A DNA stretch of 64,000 bases from Epilithonimonas tenax DSM 16811 (GCF_000428485.1 NZ_AUAA01000006.1:1-64000), one strand, 5' to 3'; positions 53,299-62,142 are shown, counted from the stretch's first letter. Program-made: numbers and translations. Notes: generated by a model not told the origin, from the sequence alone.

Positions 53299-54123
53299 TT
53301 ATTTCTTGATGAATTTGTGAGAAGTAGATCCTGCTTCAGTATTAACTCTCAACACGTAAGTTCCATTTTTAAGATCCTTTACGTTTACTTTGTTGTCAGC
53401 AGATACCGTTACGTTTCTTACCAATTTACCGGAAAAATCATAGATATCAGCAGAGTTGATTTTAGAATTAACATTCACATTTAATATTTCTGTTGTTGGG
53501 TTTGGATAGATTGAAACAGATTTTTTAGCAACATCAGAAATCGCTAAAAGACTTGTAGCTTTTACCGTTACATCATCGATAGAAATAAAATCTTGATCTG
53601 TACAGTCAAAATGTCTAAAAGCAATATAAATTTGTGGCTGACCGATGAATGAAGTTAAATCTAAAGTATGATTTACAGGCGTTCCTGCATTTGTACCTTG
53701 ACCTAAAGTTTCAGTAAGTTTAACCGGTGAAGCTAATAATGCAGCCTGATCTGGCGATGTAGAAACAAAAACGCTGTATTTTTCTAAATCCCACGCTGCC
53801 GCAGCAACTTGTGTAATCCAGCTAAGTGTTAAATTACCTTGTGCCTTAGAAATATCAATAGCTGGGGAAACCGCCCAGTTGTCAGGAGTTAATGGATCAC
53901 TTTGCCAAGATCTGGAAATTAGCGAAACAGGTGTTACTGGGTTGCCTGCTGTATTATTAATTTGGAAAATATCGCCCCACATCAAACCGTCTTCGTCGTC
54001 GTCATACAATGTCCAAGTGGAAATATCCTCGTCATTGAAGTCTGCTTTCCAAACTTCAACCTGTGCGCTATAGTTGTTTAAAGCAAATGCTAAAACCCCT
54101 ATAGAAAGTAATTTTTTGATCAT
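53299..54123 (-). CDS. Secreted protein with choice-of-anchor/jelly-roll domain and T9SS type A sorting domain
   Basis: About 274 residues. Signal peptide MIKKLLSIGVLAFALNNYSAQ. A central domain follows (DPLTPDNWAVSPAIDIS, ITQVAAAAWDLEKYSVFVSTS, IDDVTVKATS), typical of the choice-of-anchor J/cleaved-adhesin group. The last 75 residues (KSVSIYPNPTTEILNVNVNS through to KFIKK) are a T9SS type A sorting domain. The frame starts at TTG 54132, but ATG 54123 gives the proper signal peptide. Adhesin-like; ligand unknown. Confidence 0.85.
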   Translation of the reverse strand: MIKKLLSIGVLAFALNNYSAQVEVWKADFNDEDISTWTLYDDDEDGLMWGDIFQINNTAGNPVTPVSLISRSWQSDPLTPDNWAVSPAIDISKAQGNLTLSWITQVAAAAWDLEKYSVFVSTSPDQAALLASPVKLTETLGQGTNAGTPVNHTLDLTSFIGQPQIYIAFRHFDCTDQDFISIDDVTVKATSLLAISDVAKKSVSIYPNPTTEILNVNVNSKINSADIYDFSGKLVRNVTVSADNKVNVKDLKNGTYVLRVNTEAGSTSHKFIKK

Positions 54124-54222
54124 TTTTTTCAAATTTATTTGTTAATCCTTCAAAAATAGTAAATGTTTTCCAAAATATATTTATAATCCAATTATTTTAA
54201 CATTATTATTTTGGGTGATGAA

Positions 54223-54462
54223 TCAATAAAAATCGAGTCGTAATGACCATTGCAGGAAATCGCTGTCCCCAAAGCTTGCGTTTTGATGATTTTTTTTATC
54301 AGTATTTTTTTTTTCGGGAAAGGTAACGGTCAGATTTTTATTGTTGGATAAGTTGTATTTTGAATTGGTTGAGCGCTTCAATAGATGGAACTCATCTTTC
54401 TCGAATATCACTTTTAGACAATCGCCACTATCAGTTGCAGTGCCAGCACATATATAATCCAT
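54223..54462 (-). CDS. Possible small hypothetical protein
   Basis: 79 residues, MDYICAGTATDSGDCLKV..., ending LRLDFY. A stop lies just upstream of the ATG in the same frame. The composition is plausibly coding (LKVIFEKDEFHLLKRSTNSK), but no family, signal or promoter is recognised. It could be noise or a remnant. Confidence 0.3.
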   Translation of the reverse strand: MDYICAGTATDSGDCLKVIFEKDEFHLLKRSTNSKYNLSNNKNLTVTFPEKKNTDKKNHQNASFGDSDFLQWSLRLDFY

Positions 54463-54799
54463 TGTTTCGCACGCGATGATTCAACCATTTAGAAACCAGC
54501 ACCATCGTTTTAAATCTTTTTCCTCCTTGATCACTAAAAAACTTTAATTCGCAGAGACAGATCGTTATGGTAGACAAAAGCACCATAGGCGCTGTCAGCA
54601 ACATCCGTTGATTCGGAACAAATCAGTAGAAAATCTCGGGGACAGTAGTAAGATGCGCGTGAACCAATTTTTCCACAACATCAATTTTGTTTATTGAATT
54701 TTTTAAAAATTGCAATCACATCAAATCGATTTTAAAGCTGATTTAATTTCAGCATTATTATTTTTGGTTGTAAATTTGTGAAAATTAAAAATTAAATTT
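54463..54799. other. 337-bp spacer upstream of pruA
   Basis: No gene recognised. The -7 box TATTTTTG (54759-54766) lies near the right end. Confidence 0.3.
54759..54766 (+). promoter_or_regulatory. -7 box TATTTTTG for pruA
   Basis: Exact TAnnTTTG, 33 bp before the ATG at 54800. CTG lies 18 bp upstream, in the -33 position. Confidence 0.5.
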
Positions 54800-56425
54800 A
54801 TGTCTAAAGCCATTTCTCAAGTGCCTTTTGCACAAAACGAACCCGTAAATTCTTATGTTCCTGGTTCTGACGAGGTAAAAAGCCTGATTGCCACCTATAA
54901 AAAAATGTGGAAAGAAAAAACCGAAATCCCTATGGTAATCGGTGGAAAAGATATTAAAACTGATAAAAAAATAAAACTGAGCTCTCCTCAGGATCATCAG
55001 CATGATTTCGGATTCTATTACGAGGGCGATATGTCTCACGTCGATGAGGCAATCGAAACTGCATTAGCCGCTAAAAGCAAATGGAACGCTTTGGGTTGGG
55101 AACACAGAGCTGCGATTTTCTTAAAAGCAGCTGATCTTTTGGCAGGACCATACAGAGATGTGATCAATGCTGCAACGATGATCGGGCAATCCAAAAATGT
55201 GCACCAGGCAGAGATAGACGCCGCGTGCGAGTTTATAGATTTCTTGCGTTTCAACGTAGAGTTTATGACAGATCTATATTCTGAGCAGCCCGTTTCTGAT
55301 GCCGGAATCTGGAACCGTGTGGAGTACAGACCTTTGGAAGGTTTCTGTTTTGCAGTGACGCCGTTCAACTTTACTGCCATCGCCGGAAACCTGCCAGCTT
55401 GTATGGCGATGATGGGAAATGTGGTCGTTTGGAAACCATCTGACAAGCAGATCTACTCTGCGAAAGTAATTATGGATGTTTTGAAAGAAGCGGGACTTCC
55501 GGACGGCGTTATTAATATGATCTTTACAGACGGAAAAGAAACAGCTGAGAAGGTGTTGGCTCATCCAGAATTTGCAGGACTGCATTTCACAGGTTCTACA
55601 AAAGTTTTCCAGGGTATGTGGAAAATGATCGGTGACAATATTCACAACTACAAATCTTACCCGAGAATCGTAGGGGAAACTGGCGGAAAAGACTTTGTGA
55701 TGGTTCACCCTTCTGCAAATATCGAAGCGGTTGCAACTGGTTTGGTAAGAGGTTCTTTTGAGTATCAAGGTCAAAAATGTTCTGCAGCTTCCAGAGCATA
55801 CGTTCCAAAATCGCTTTGGAATCAGGTAAAAGCAGTGATGGAAGCGCAAATGAAAACCATCAAAGTAGGTTCTCCGGAAGACCCTTCAAATTTTGTGAAT
55901 GCGGTTATCGACAAGAATTCTTTCGAAAAATGCAAGGGCTATATCGACAGAGCCGAAGCGGCCAATGATGCAACAGTGGTTATCGGTGGAAAATATGATG
56001 ATAAAAAAGGCTGGTTTGTACATCCTACCGTCATAGAAACCATCAATCCTTATTACGAAAGTATTATAGAAGAAATCTTTGGACCTATTCTTACCGTTTT
56101 TGTGTATGAAGACGAAAACTGGGCAGACACTTTGAAACTGGTGGACACTTCTACGCAGTATTCTTTGACTGGATCTATCTTTTCACAGGACAGATACGCG
56201 ATAGACGAGGCTTACAAAGCTTTGGAAAATGCTTCCGGAAATTTCTATATCAATGACAAACCTACAGGTGCCGTTGTTGGTCAGCAGCCATTCGGAGGAT
56301 CCAGAGCTTCCGGAACCAATGACAAAGCAGGATCTAAGATGAACCTGACGCGTTGGGTTTCTGTAAGAAGTATCAAGGAAACTTTTGTATCTCCAAAAGA
56401 TTATAAATATCCATATTTGGGATAA
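54800..56425 (+). CDS. pruA: L-glutamate gamma-semialdehyde dehydrogenase (1-pyrroline-5-carboxylate dehydrogenase)
   Basis: 541 residues, the single-function (non-PutA) P5C dehydrogenase that oxidises glutamate semialdehyde to glutamate with NAD, the second step of proline catabolism. Landmarks: FCFAVTPFNFTAIAGNLPACMA near residue 182, GETGGKDFVMVHPSAN with the catalytic Glu near 292, and the nucleophile C327 in YQGQKCSAASRAYVP. C-terminal PFGGSRASGTNDKAGSK near residue 500. The partner proline dehydrogenase is at 58884-60053 in the opposite direction. Well supported. Confidence 0.96.
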   Translation: MSKAISQVPFAQNEPVNSYVPGSDEVKSLIATYKKMWKEKTEIPMVIGGKDIKTDKKIKLSSPQDHQHDFGFYYEGDMSHVDEAIETALAAKSKWNALGWEHRAAIFLKAADLLAGPYRDVINAATMIGQSKNVHQAEIDAACEFIDFLRFNVEFMTDLYSEQPVSDAGIWNRVEYRPLEGFCFAVTPFNFTAIAGNLPACMAMMGNVVVWKPSDKQIYSAKVIMDVLKEAGLPDGVINMIFTDGKETAEKVLAHPEFAGLHFTGSTKVFQGMWKMIGDNIHNYKSYPRIVGETGGKDFVMVHPSANIEAVATGLVRGSFEYQGQKCSAASRAYVPKSLWNQVKAVMEAQMKTIKVGSPEDPSNFVNAVIDKNSFEKCKGYIDRAEAANDATVVIGGKYDDKKGWFVHPTVIETINPYYESIIEEIFGPILTVFVYEDENWADTLKLVDTSTQYSLTGSIFSQDRYAIDEAYKALENASGNFYINDKPTGAVVGQQPFGGSRASGTNDKAGSKMNLTRWVSVRSIKETFVSPKDYKYPYLG

Positions 56426-56444
56426 TTTTCAAATAAAAGAAGTC

Positions 56445-56513
56445 AAATTGTCATTCCGCAGGGATCTAAACGCTAATTTCATCATTGGCAGGATTCTTTC
56501 AGAATGGCAATTT
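56445..56513. repeat. Small inverted repeat family (TGTCATTC..GAATGNCA)
   Basis: AAATTGTCATTC (56445-56456) pairs with GAATGGCAATTT (56502-56513), one G-T pair. The spacer holds GATCTAAACGCTAATTTCAT, comparable to the unit at 17087-17142. A short dispersed repeat between pruA and pncA. Confidence 0.5.
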
Positions 56514-56550
56514 GTATTTTATAACAATCGCTAAAAAAATTAATTACCAG

Positions 56551-57156
56551 ATGAAAAAAGCATTAATTATAGTGGACGTTCAGAATGATTTCTGCGAAGG
56601 TGGCGCTTTGGCAGTGCCCAATGCAGATGATATCATCCCATACATCAATGGTCTTATGGCAGAAAATCAATACGATGAAATCGTTCTAACCCAAGACTGG
56701 CATCCCGCGCAACATAAAAGTTTCGCTTCTACAAACGGAAAAAACGTTGGCGAAACGATTAATCTGAATGGCATTTCGCAGTTTATGTGGCCGGACCATT
56801 GTGTGCAGGGAACTTTCGGGGCAGAGTTTCATCCGGATTTGAATCGTGACCAAGTAACGCACGTCATCCAGAAAGGAAAAAACGTGGAGATCGACAGCTA
56901 CAGCGGCTTCCAAGACAACAACCATTTTATGAAAACCGGCTTGGAAGATTATCTGAAATACCACGACATCCAATTGGTAGAGATTGTGGGTCTGGCTTTG
57001 GATTATTGCGTGAAGTTTACTGCTATTGATGCCTTCAATGCGGGATTTATCACTTGTCTGCACTTCAATGGGACAAAAGCAGTGAATGTAAAACCAGACA
57101 GTGCAAAGAACACGATTTATGATTTGGTTGAAAAAGGAATTACGATTTTAGCTTAG
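56551..57156 (+). CDS. pncA: Nicotinamidase
   Basis: Hydrolyses nicotinamide to nicotinate for NAD salvage. 201 residues from ATG 56551. Catalytic residues of the isochorismatase-like fold: D9 in VDVQNDFCEGGAL, K108 in VIQKGKN, and nucleophile C153 in GLALDYCVKFTAID. The metal-binding histidines lie in TQDWHPAQHKSF. The frame extends upstream to 56485, but those 22 residues (MAGFFQNGNLYF...) come from the spacer repeat and are not family-like. Confident. Confidence 0.95.
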   Translation: MKKALIIVDVQNDFCEGGALAVPNADDIIPYINGLMAENQYDEIVLTQDWHPAQHKSFASTNGKNVGETINLNGISQFMWPDHCVQGTFGAEFHPDLNRDQVTHVIQKGKNVEIDSYSGFQDNNHFMKTGLEDYLKYHDIQLVEIVGLALDYCVKFTAIDAFNAGFITCLHFNGTKAVNVKPDSAKNTIYDLVEKGITILA

Positions 57157-57175
57157 GAACCAACTGTTACAACAT

Positions 57176-57232
57176 CTTCGACTCCGCTCAGAGCGACCAT
57201 TTTTAAAACCGTCACACTGAGCGGAGCCGAAG
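57176..57232. repeat. Inverted repeat with CTGAGCGGAGCCGAAG arms
   Basis: CTTCGACTCCGCTCAG (57176-57191) and CTGAGCGGAGCCGAAG (57217-57232) pair with one mismatch over 16 bp. A single-arm relative sits at about 41721-41742 (CACTGAGCGGAGTTGAAGTG). Just after the pncA stop, so it may act as a terminator-like stem. Confidence 0.6.
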
Positions 57233-57272
57233 TGTTTTCACACCATCCTTGAACTCGAGATCTTCTCATTTT

Positions 57273-57788
57273 TCAAGGCTTGAATTTCCTTTTGACTCTC
57301 GTCTTATGTCTGGAATAATGTGTCTGGTTGCTATTTTTATCAATCGACACCACGCTGATATTGCCATCTACTTCCAGTATCGCCAGCTTCACTTCCGCAA
57401 CTGTTTCGATGCCGTGCTCGTGGACAGATTCTTCTAATTCGTCTTCCGAGATCTGAACTTTCTTCAAAACATCCTGGAAAATTTTTCCGTCTTTGACCAA
57501 AATATAAGGACGGTCTTCTATCAATTCTTTGACAAAGTTGCTTTTGAAGATGAATTTCTTCACGATAAAATTGGCGACAAACAGAACCAAAGCCGCTACA
57601 ATCCCGCCAAGCAAAGTATTATTGGGTCCAACCATCGCATTCTGCACCGCATTACTGATTAATAATAGCAGGATCACATCGCCGGCATTGAGTTGTGACA
57701 ATTGATTTTTCCCGAAAACACGCACAGCTATGACCATAAAAAAGTACACGGCAAGCGAGCGGAGAACGATGTCAAGAATTGGATTCAA
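57273..57788 (-). CDS. DUF421 domain membrane protein (YetF-like)
   Basis: 171 residues: three helices in the first 85 residues (ILDIVLRSLAVYFFMVIAVRVFG, LNAGDVILLLLISNAVQNAM, LLGGIVAALVLFVANFIVKKF), then the soluble DUF421 domain (LIEDRPYILVKDGKIFQDVLKKVQISEDELEESVHEHGI), a typical architecture. Function unknown; YetF relatives are common. The start codon is TTG (57788) because the frame has a stop upstream and no ATG before residue 19. Its basic tail ends RHKTRVKRKFKP. Confidence 0.85.
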   Translation of the reverse strand: MNPILDIVLRSLAVYFFMVIAVRVFGKNQLSQLNAGDVILLLLISNAVQNAMVGPNNTLLGGIVAALVLFVANFIVKKFIFKSNFVKELIEDRPYILVKDGKIFQDVLKKVQISEDELEESVHEHGIETVAEVKLAILEVDGNISVVSIDKNSNQTHYSRHKTRVKRKFKP

Positions 57789-57853
57789 AATCTAAATAAT
57801 TTATCAAATAAAGATAGAAAATAAGTTCAGTAAGAATTCACAGGAAACATTAT

Positions 57854-57861
57854 TATCTTTG
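57854..57861 (+). promoter_or_regulatory. -7 box TATCTTTG for the NTF2-like gene
   Basis: Exact TAnnTTTG, 23 bp before the ATG at 57885. Confidence 0.5.
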
Positions 57862-57884
57862 AATTAGAAATCAGTATTATAATT

Positions 57885-58325
57885 ATGATCAAGAAATTAT
57901 TAATAGCAGTCAGCTTTTTAACCGTATCAATGATGTTTGCACAGAAAAACAATGACCAACAAGCTGTTACCAATGCTTCAGAAAAATTGAGACTCGCAAT
58001 GATCAGCGGCGACAAAATAGTTTTAGAATCTCTAATTCTCCCCGAACTCACTTACGGACATTCCAGCGGTCATATTGATGATGCAAAAGAATTTGTAGAA
58101 AAACTCGTGAGCAAAAAATCTAATTTCCTGACTATCGAAAACACAAACCAATCAATCCAAATTGTTGATAAAACAGCGATCGTCCGCAATCATTTGTACG
58201 GAAAAACGGCAGACCTTGGAAAAGAACCAGGCGAAGTGAATCTAGATATTTTATACGTTTGGTCTAGGACTAAAAATGGCTGGAAATTATTGGCAAGGCA
58301 GGCTGTGAAGGCGGAGAAGAAGTAA
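57885..58325 (+). CDS. Exported NTF2-like (DUF4440) protein
   Basis: 146 residues, signal peptide MIKKLLIAVSFLTVSMMFAQ, mature part in the DUF4440/SnoaL-like NTF2 fold (ASEKLRLAMISGDKIVLESLILPELTYGHSSGHIDDAKEFVEKL; tail VWSRTKNGWKLLARQAV). Such proteins may be small-molecule binders or enzymes; no active-site assignment is possible. Periplasmic. The next gene follows 28 bp later in the same direction. Confidence 0.82.
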   Translation: MIKKLLIAVSFLTVSMMFAQKNNDQQAVTNASEKLRLAMISGDKIVLESLILPELTYGHSSGHIDDAKEFVEKLVSKKSNFLTIENTNQSIQIVDKTAIVRNHLYGKTADLGKEPGEVNLDILYVWSRTKNGWKLLARQAVKAEKK

Positions 58326-58353
58326 ATAATGTGTTTTTTTTAAGTAGTTTATT

Positions 58354-58836
58354 ATGACCAATATAAATCGCTATCTATTTTCAATTAATAATAAAGAAGA
58401 ATCAGACATAAAATCTACTGAAGTAATTCATAATAAAAACTCAAGAAAGAATAAACTCAAATTATCAAAGACCGATTATGAAGAAACTAAAATAGAGTGG
58501 ACACTATTCAAGTATATTAAAAAATTAGAATATGATAGTAATGGTTGTGAATTTCTTCCAGAGTCTCCTTCACAACAATTAAATAATGGAATATCTGCAG
58601 CATCAATTTTAGAAATCATTAATTCGGATTTAATTTTTGAGTATTTACCTCAAAGGAATGATATGTTGAATATTTCTATGGAATATCTATATGCCACAAT
58701 TAACAATAAGTCAAGACCTTACATTGGCAATTATCTTTCTTTTATATACAAAGATGAATGGCTAATAAACAAAGGTTTTGAACATATCGATAACATTTAT
58801 GAAATTATTAGTGAAGGTATTATTGAAGTTACATAA
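58354..58836 (+). CDS. Hypothetical protein, 160 residues, AT-rich
   Basis: MTNINRYLFSINNKEE... Asn-, Lys- and Ile-rich, without signal, membrane segment or known motif. Its codons are notably AT-rich (many AAT/ATT), even for this window, suggesting recent acquisition. It follows the NTF2-like gene by 28 bp and is ended by a strong bidirectional terminator. I cannot assign a function; immunity-type proteins of polymorphic toxin systems often look like this, which is only a suggestion. Confidence 0.7.
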   Translation: MTNINRYLFSINNKEESDIKSTEVIHNKNSRKNKLKLSKTDYEETKIEWTLFKYIKKLEYDSNGCEFLPESPSQQLNNGISAASILEIINSDLIFEYLPQRNDMLNISMEYLYATINNKSRPYIGNYLSFIYKDEWLINKGFEHIDNIYEIISEGIIEVT

Positions 58837-58857
58837 TATTTAAAATTTATAATCACA

Positions 58858-58883
58858 AAAAATCCGCCTCACAGCGGATTTTT
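58858..58883. terminator. Bidirectional terminator
   Basis: Stem AAAAATCCGC / GCGGATTTTT with loop CTCACA, between the plus-strand hypothetical gene and the minus-strand proline dehydrogenase. Confidence 0.85.
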
Positions 58884-60053
58884 CTATTTCGATTTTCTTC
58901 TTTTCAATTCTTTATCAATCAGTCCCAATTCTCTTCCGGTTTGTCCGGCAACTGAGGTATTTTCCTGCGCTCTTCTTGTCAGATACGGAACCACATCTTT
59001 CACAGGGCCGTAAGGCAGATATTTAGCCACATTGTAATGTTTGTCGGCCAAATAATAAGTAATGTTATCACTCATACCGTAAAGCTGTCCAAAATAGATG
59101 TGGGGATTGTTGTGCTCCAGATTGTTGGCTTGCATTTTATCCATCACCAATTCGGAGGATTTCTCGTTGTGTGTTCCGAAGAAGGCTGAAACTTTATCTA
59201 GATTCGCCATCACAAAATCAATTCCTGCATTGTAATTATCGTCGGAAGCCTGTTTGTTGGGCTGGATTGGGTCAGGATAATTCTGTTCCTCAGCACGTTT
59301 TCTTTCCTTCTCCATATACGCGCCACGAACTATCTTATAACCAATGAAATAGCCTTTTTCTTTAGCTCTTTCCAGATGTGCGTTCATATATTCCAAACGG
59401 CCGGTTCTGTACATTTGGATGGTGTTCCAAACGATGGGTTTTTCCTGGTTGTACTTTTCCATCATCTCCTCACAAAGTTGGTCGGCCGCGTCTTGCATCC
59501 AGGATTCTTCGGCGTCTACCATGACTTTTTTGTTGTTCTCGAAACAGAGTTTGCAGACTTCGTCGAAACGCGTCACTACTCTGTTCCACTCTTCTTTTTG
59601 GCTGGTTGTGAGTTCTTTGCCTTTTCCGACTTCTTCATAAATATCAATTCTCCCAAAAGCCGTCGGTTTGAAAACGATGAACGGAATCGCCGGATTCCCC
59701 ACAGAAAATCTGATGATATCTTTGATTTCCTTGCAAACCGCATCAAAAACTTCCTCTTCTTCTTTTCCTTCAATCGAGTAATCGAAAATGCTTCCAACGC
59801 CACGTTTGAACATCTGTTTTACGACAGACATACTTTCCTCACGGGTTTCGCCACCACAAAACTGTTCGAACAAGGTTTGCTTCACGATGCCGTCCACAAA
59901 CGGAAAATTGTTCTTAACGGTAAAATTAAGCATTGAAACGCCAATATTCGTCAATGCAGGCTGTTCGATGGCCTTGAACATCCAGTACGCTTTTCTCAGC
60001 TGAGCATCCGTTTTATCGGCAAATGCGAGCTTTGTATCATTGAAAATACTCAT
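58884..60053 (-). CDS. Proline dehydrogenase (monofunctional)
   Basis: FAD-dependent oxidation of proline to 1-pyrroline-5-carboxylate, the first step of proline catabolism, whose product feeds PruA encoded at 54800. About 389 residues, TIM-barrel type. Landmarks: VMVDAEESWMQDAADQLCEEM and YKIVRGAYMEKERKRAEE near residue 246, and FGTHNEKSSELVMDKM, YGPVKDVVPYLTRRAQEN near 345. The frame opens at TTG 60071, but a -7 box TACTTTTG (minus strand, 60076-60069) overlaps it, so ATG 60053 (MSIFNDTKLAFADK) is the start. The two proline genes are not in one operon. Confidence 0.95.
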   Translation of the reverse strand: MSIFNDTKLAFADKTDAQLRKAYWMFKAIEQPALTNIGVSMLNFTVKNNFPFVDGIVKQTLFEQFCGGETREESMSVVKQMFKRGVGSIFDYSIEGKEEEEVFDAVCKEIKDIIRFSVGNPAIPFIVFKPTAFGRIDIYEEVGKGKELTTSQKEEWNRVVTRFDEVCKLCFENNKKVMVDAEESWMQDAADQLCEEMMEKYNQEKPIVWNTIQMYRTGRLEYMNAHLERAKEKGYFIGYKIVRGAYMEKERKRAEEQNYPDPIQPNKQASDDNYNAGIDFVMANLDKVSAFFGTHNEKSSELVMDKMQANNLEHNNPHIYFGQLYGMSDNITYYLADKHYNVAKYLPYGPVKDVVPYLTRRAQENTSVAGQTGRELGLIDKELKRRKSK

Positions 60054-60068
60054 CCTTAGAATTTGTCC

Positions 60069-60076
60069 CAAAAGTA
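60069..60076 (-). promoter_or_regulatory. -7 box TACTTTTG for proline dehydrogenase
   Basis: Exact TAnnTTTG on the minus strand, 15 bp upstream of ATG 60053 and overlapping the rejected TTG start. Confidence 0.5.
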
Positions 60077-60226
60077 ATTATTATTTCGTTTTCGCCATTA
60101 ATTTTCACACAAAATTTTATCAGTAATTCAAAATTAACTGAGCAGAAAATCAATATCTCAACATAATCCCAAATTCATCATAAGAGCGATAATTTATTGA
60201 TCAAATGATTGGTAATTATTAAAAAG

Positions 60227-60262
60227 AAAACCCTTCCGAAGTTTGAACTTGAAAGGGTTTTT
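60227..60262. terminator. Terminator downstream of purH
   Basis: Stem AAAACCCTT (60227-60235) / AAGGGTTTT (60253-60261) with an 17-nt loop. Read on the minus strand it ends in a T-run, as expected after the purine cluster. Confidence 0.7.
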
Positions 60263-60290
60263 ATTTATTTTAAGAGGTTAATTTTATTAG

Positions 60291-60394
60291 GGCAGCTATT
60301 TCCGCCTTCCGCTCCCAATCTTTTTTGCAGATGATTTCCTATTCATTAGAAATTGATTACACGCAAAAAAGGATTTCCGCTCAAGTCGGGCTGC
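60291..60394 (-). repeat. Palindromic dispersed element, copy D
   Basis: 104 bp, same orientation as copy C. On the minus strand: GCAGCCCGACTTGAGCGGAA, ATCCTTTTTTGCG, a variable centre with a pairing stretch (ATCAATTTC / GAAATCAT-like), CAAAAAAGATTGGGAGCGG and AAGGCGGAAATAGCTGCC. It sits between the purH stop and its terminator. Confidence 0.72.
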
Positions 60395-60419
60395 ATATTC
60401 AATGTAAATCAACTTGATA

Positions 60420-61937
60420 TCAATGCAAGAAATGTCTCATTCCTGTGAACAACATTGGGATGTGATGCTCATTCGCCGCTTCGATGGAATCACTGTCTCT
60501 CATACTTCCACCTGGCTGAATGATCGCCTTGATGCCTTCCTGAGCGCAGAAATCTACCACATCTCGGAATGGGAAAAACGCATCGGAAGCCAGCACCAAC
60601 TCGCCATCGAATTTCTCTTTGGCTCTTTCTATCGCCTGTTGCGTTGCCCAGATCCTGTTCACTTGTCCTCCACCGATTCCGATGGCTTGAACACCATTTG
60701 AAACCACAATCGCGTTGGATTTCACATATTTTACCACTCTTTGAGAGAACAGCAATGCTTTTTTCTGTTCTTCTGTTGGAGGCGTTTCTGTTACCAACTT
60801 AATATCTTCTGAGAACTGGCCGTCGGCACTTTGAACCAACATTCCGCCATCGATTTTCACCCAAGCTTGTTTGTCGGTTACTGCATTTTTAATTTTGATG
60901 ATTCTAAGGTTTTTCTTTTTTCTAAGGATTTCCAGAGCATCTTCGTCAAAGTCTGTTGCCATCACGATTTCAAGGAAAGTTTTGTTCAATTCCTCAGCCG
61001 TTGCCGCATCTACTTGATAGTTCATTCCGATGATGCCGCCGAAGATGGAAACCGGGTCGCATTCGAATGTTTTGGTGTAAGTTTCCAAAGCGGAAGTTCC
61101 AACCGCAACACCACAAGGCGTAGAATGTTTGACAGCACAACAAGCCAATTCATCTTTGAACTCATTCACCACCTTCCAACACAGATCCATATCTCTCAAA
61201 TTATTGAAAGACAATTCCTTACCTCCCAAAATTTCAAAATCTTTCATCGCGCCATTTTCGAATGTCGAAGTGTAATACGCGGCTGACTGATGCGGATTTT
61301 CGCCGTAACGTAAGTCGGAAACCTTTTTGTAAGAAGCATTCAGGTATGTTGGATACTCTTCATCCAACAGCATTCTGGAAATTGCGGCGTCATAAGCAGA
61401 AGTCAGATTGAATACTTTTCCAGCCAATTTCTTTCTGGTTTCAATCGTCGAATCGCCGTTTTCTGACATTTCATTTTTGATGATCTCGTAATCATTCACA
61501 TCCGTCAAAACCACAACCGAATTGAAATTCTTAGCGGCAGAACGCAACATAGAAGGTCCGCCAATGTCTATGAATTCTACTTTTTCGTCAAGAGAAATTT
61601 CTTTATTGACATTCTCGAAAAACGGATAAAGATTCACGATGACCATATCAATCAGACCAATTTCGTATTCGGCTACGGTTTTCATATGTTCCTCGTTGGA
61701 ACGTACGGCCAACAATCCGCCGTGAACTTTCGGGTGTAGGGTTTTCACTCTGCCGTCCAACATTTCGGGAAAATCTGTGACTTTATCGATTTGAATTGGA
61801 CTCAAACCGGCGTCTTTCAAATGTTTGAATGTACCGCCAGTGGAAATCAATTCATAGTTCTGTTCTTCCAGAAATCTTGCGAAATCTACCAAACCGCTTT
61901 TATCAGATACGCTGATAAGTGCTCTCTTTTTACTCAT
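60420..61937 (-). CDS. purH: Bifunctional AICAR formyltransferase / IMP cyclohydrolase
   Basis: Last two steps of IMP synthesis. 505 residues. N-terminal MGS-like cyclohydrolase domain ([21 protein letters not shown], then [16 protein letters not shown] and [22 protein letters not shown]). C-terminal transformylase domain with the Lys-His motif [14 protein letters not shown] near residues 262-275 and [14 protein letters not shown] earlier. It is the last gene of purM-purN-purH on the minus strand, followed by repeat D and a terminator. The spacing to purN (205 bp) is wide enough for an extra promoter. Confidence 0.97.
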   Translation of the reverse strand: MSKKRALISVSDKSGLVDFARFLEEQNYELISTGGTFKHLKDAGLSPIQIDKVTDFPEMLDGRVKTLHPKVHGGLLAVRSNEEHMKTVAEYEIGLIDMVIVNLYPFFENVNKEISLDEKVEFIDIGGPSMLRSAAKNFNSVVVLTDVNDYEIIKNEMSENGDSTIETRKKLAGKVFNLTSAYDAAISRMLLDEEYPTYLNASYKKVSDLRYGENPHQSAAYYTSTFENGAMKDFEILGGKELSFNNLRDMDLCWKVVNEFKDELACCAVKHSTPCGVAVGTSALETYTKTFECDPVSIFGGIIGMNYQVDAATAEELNKTFLEIVMATDFDEDALEILRKKKNLRIIKIKNAVTDKQAWVKIDGGMLVQSADGQFSEDIKLVTETPPTEEQKKALLFSQRVVKYVKSNAIVVSNGVQAIGIGGGQVNRIWATQQAIERAKEKFDGELVLASDAFFPFRDVVDFCAQEGIKAIIQPGGSMRDSDSIEAANEHHIPMLFTGMRHFLH

Positions 61938-62142
61938 TTTTCTTTCAAATTTTACTTTTTACAGTTTTATTCAAACTGTGATTTACCGGTTCTTTCACCT
62001 CCGGATTTCTATTAATTGGTCGCTCCGACGGAGCTATTAGATTTCAAGTTTTCCATTAAAGTTAATTTTAATTAAAATTCATAAAGATTTTCATTAAAAT
62101 ACTTTACAATTTAAAATATGATTTTTACTTTAACTCAATTTT
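61938..62142. other. Spacer between purN and purH with dispersed-repeat fragment
   Basis: 205 bp, no gene. The part 61983-62040 contains TTGGTCGCTCCGACGGAGCT (with the short palindrome GCTCCGACGGAGC) and CACCTCCGGATTTCTATTAA, a string I associate with a Bacteroidota dispersed repeat. The rest is AT-rich. Confidence 0.4.
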
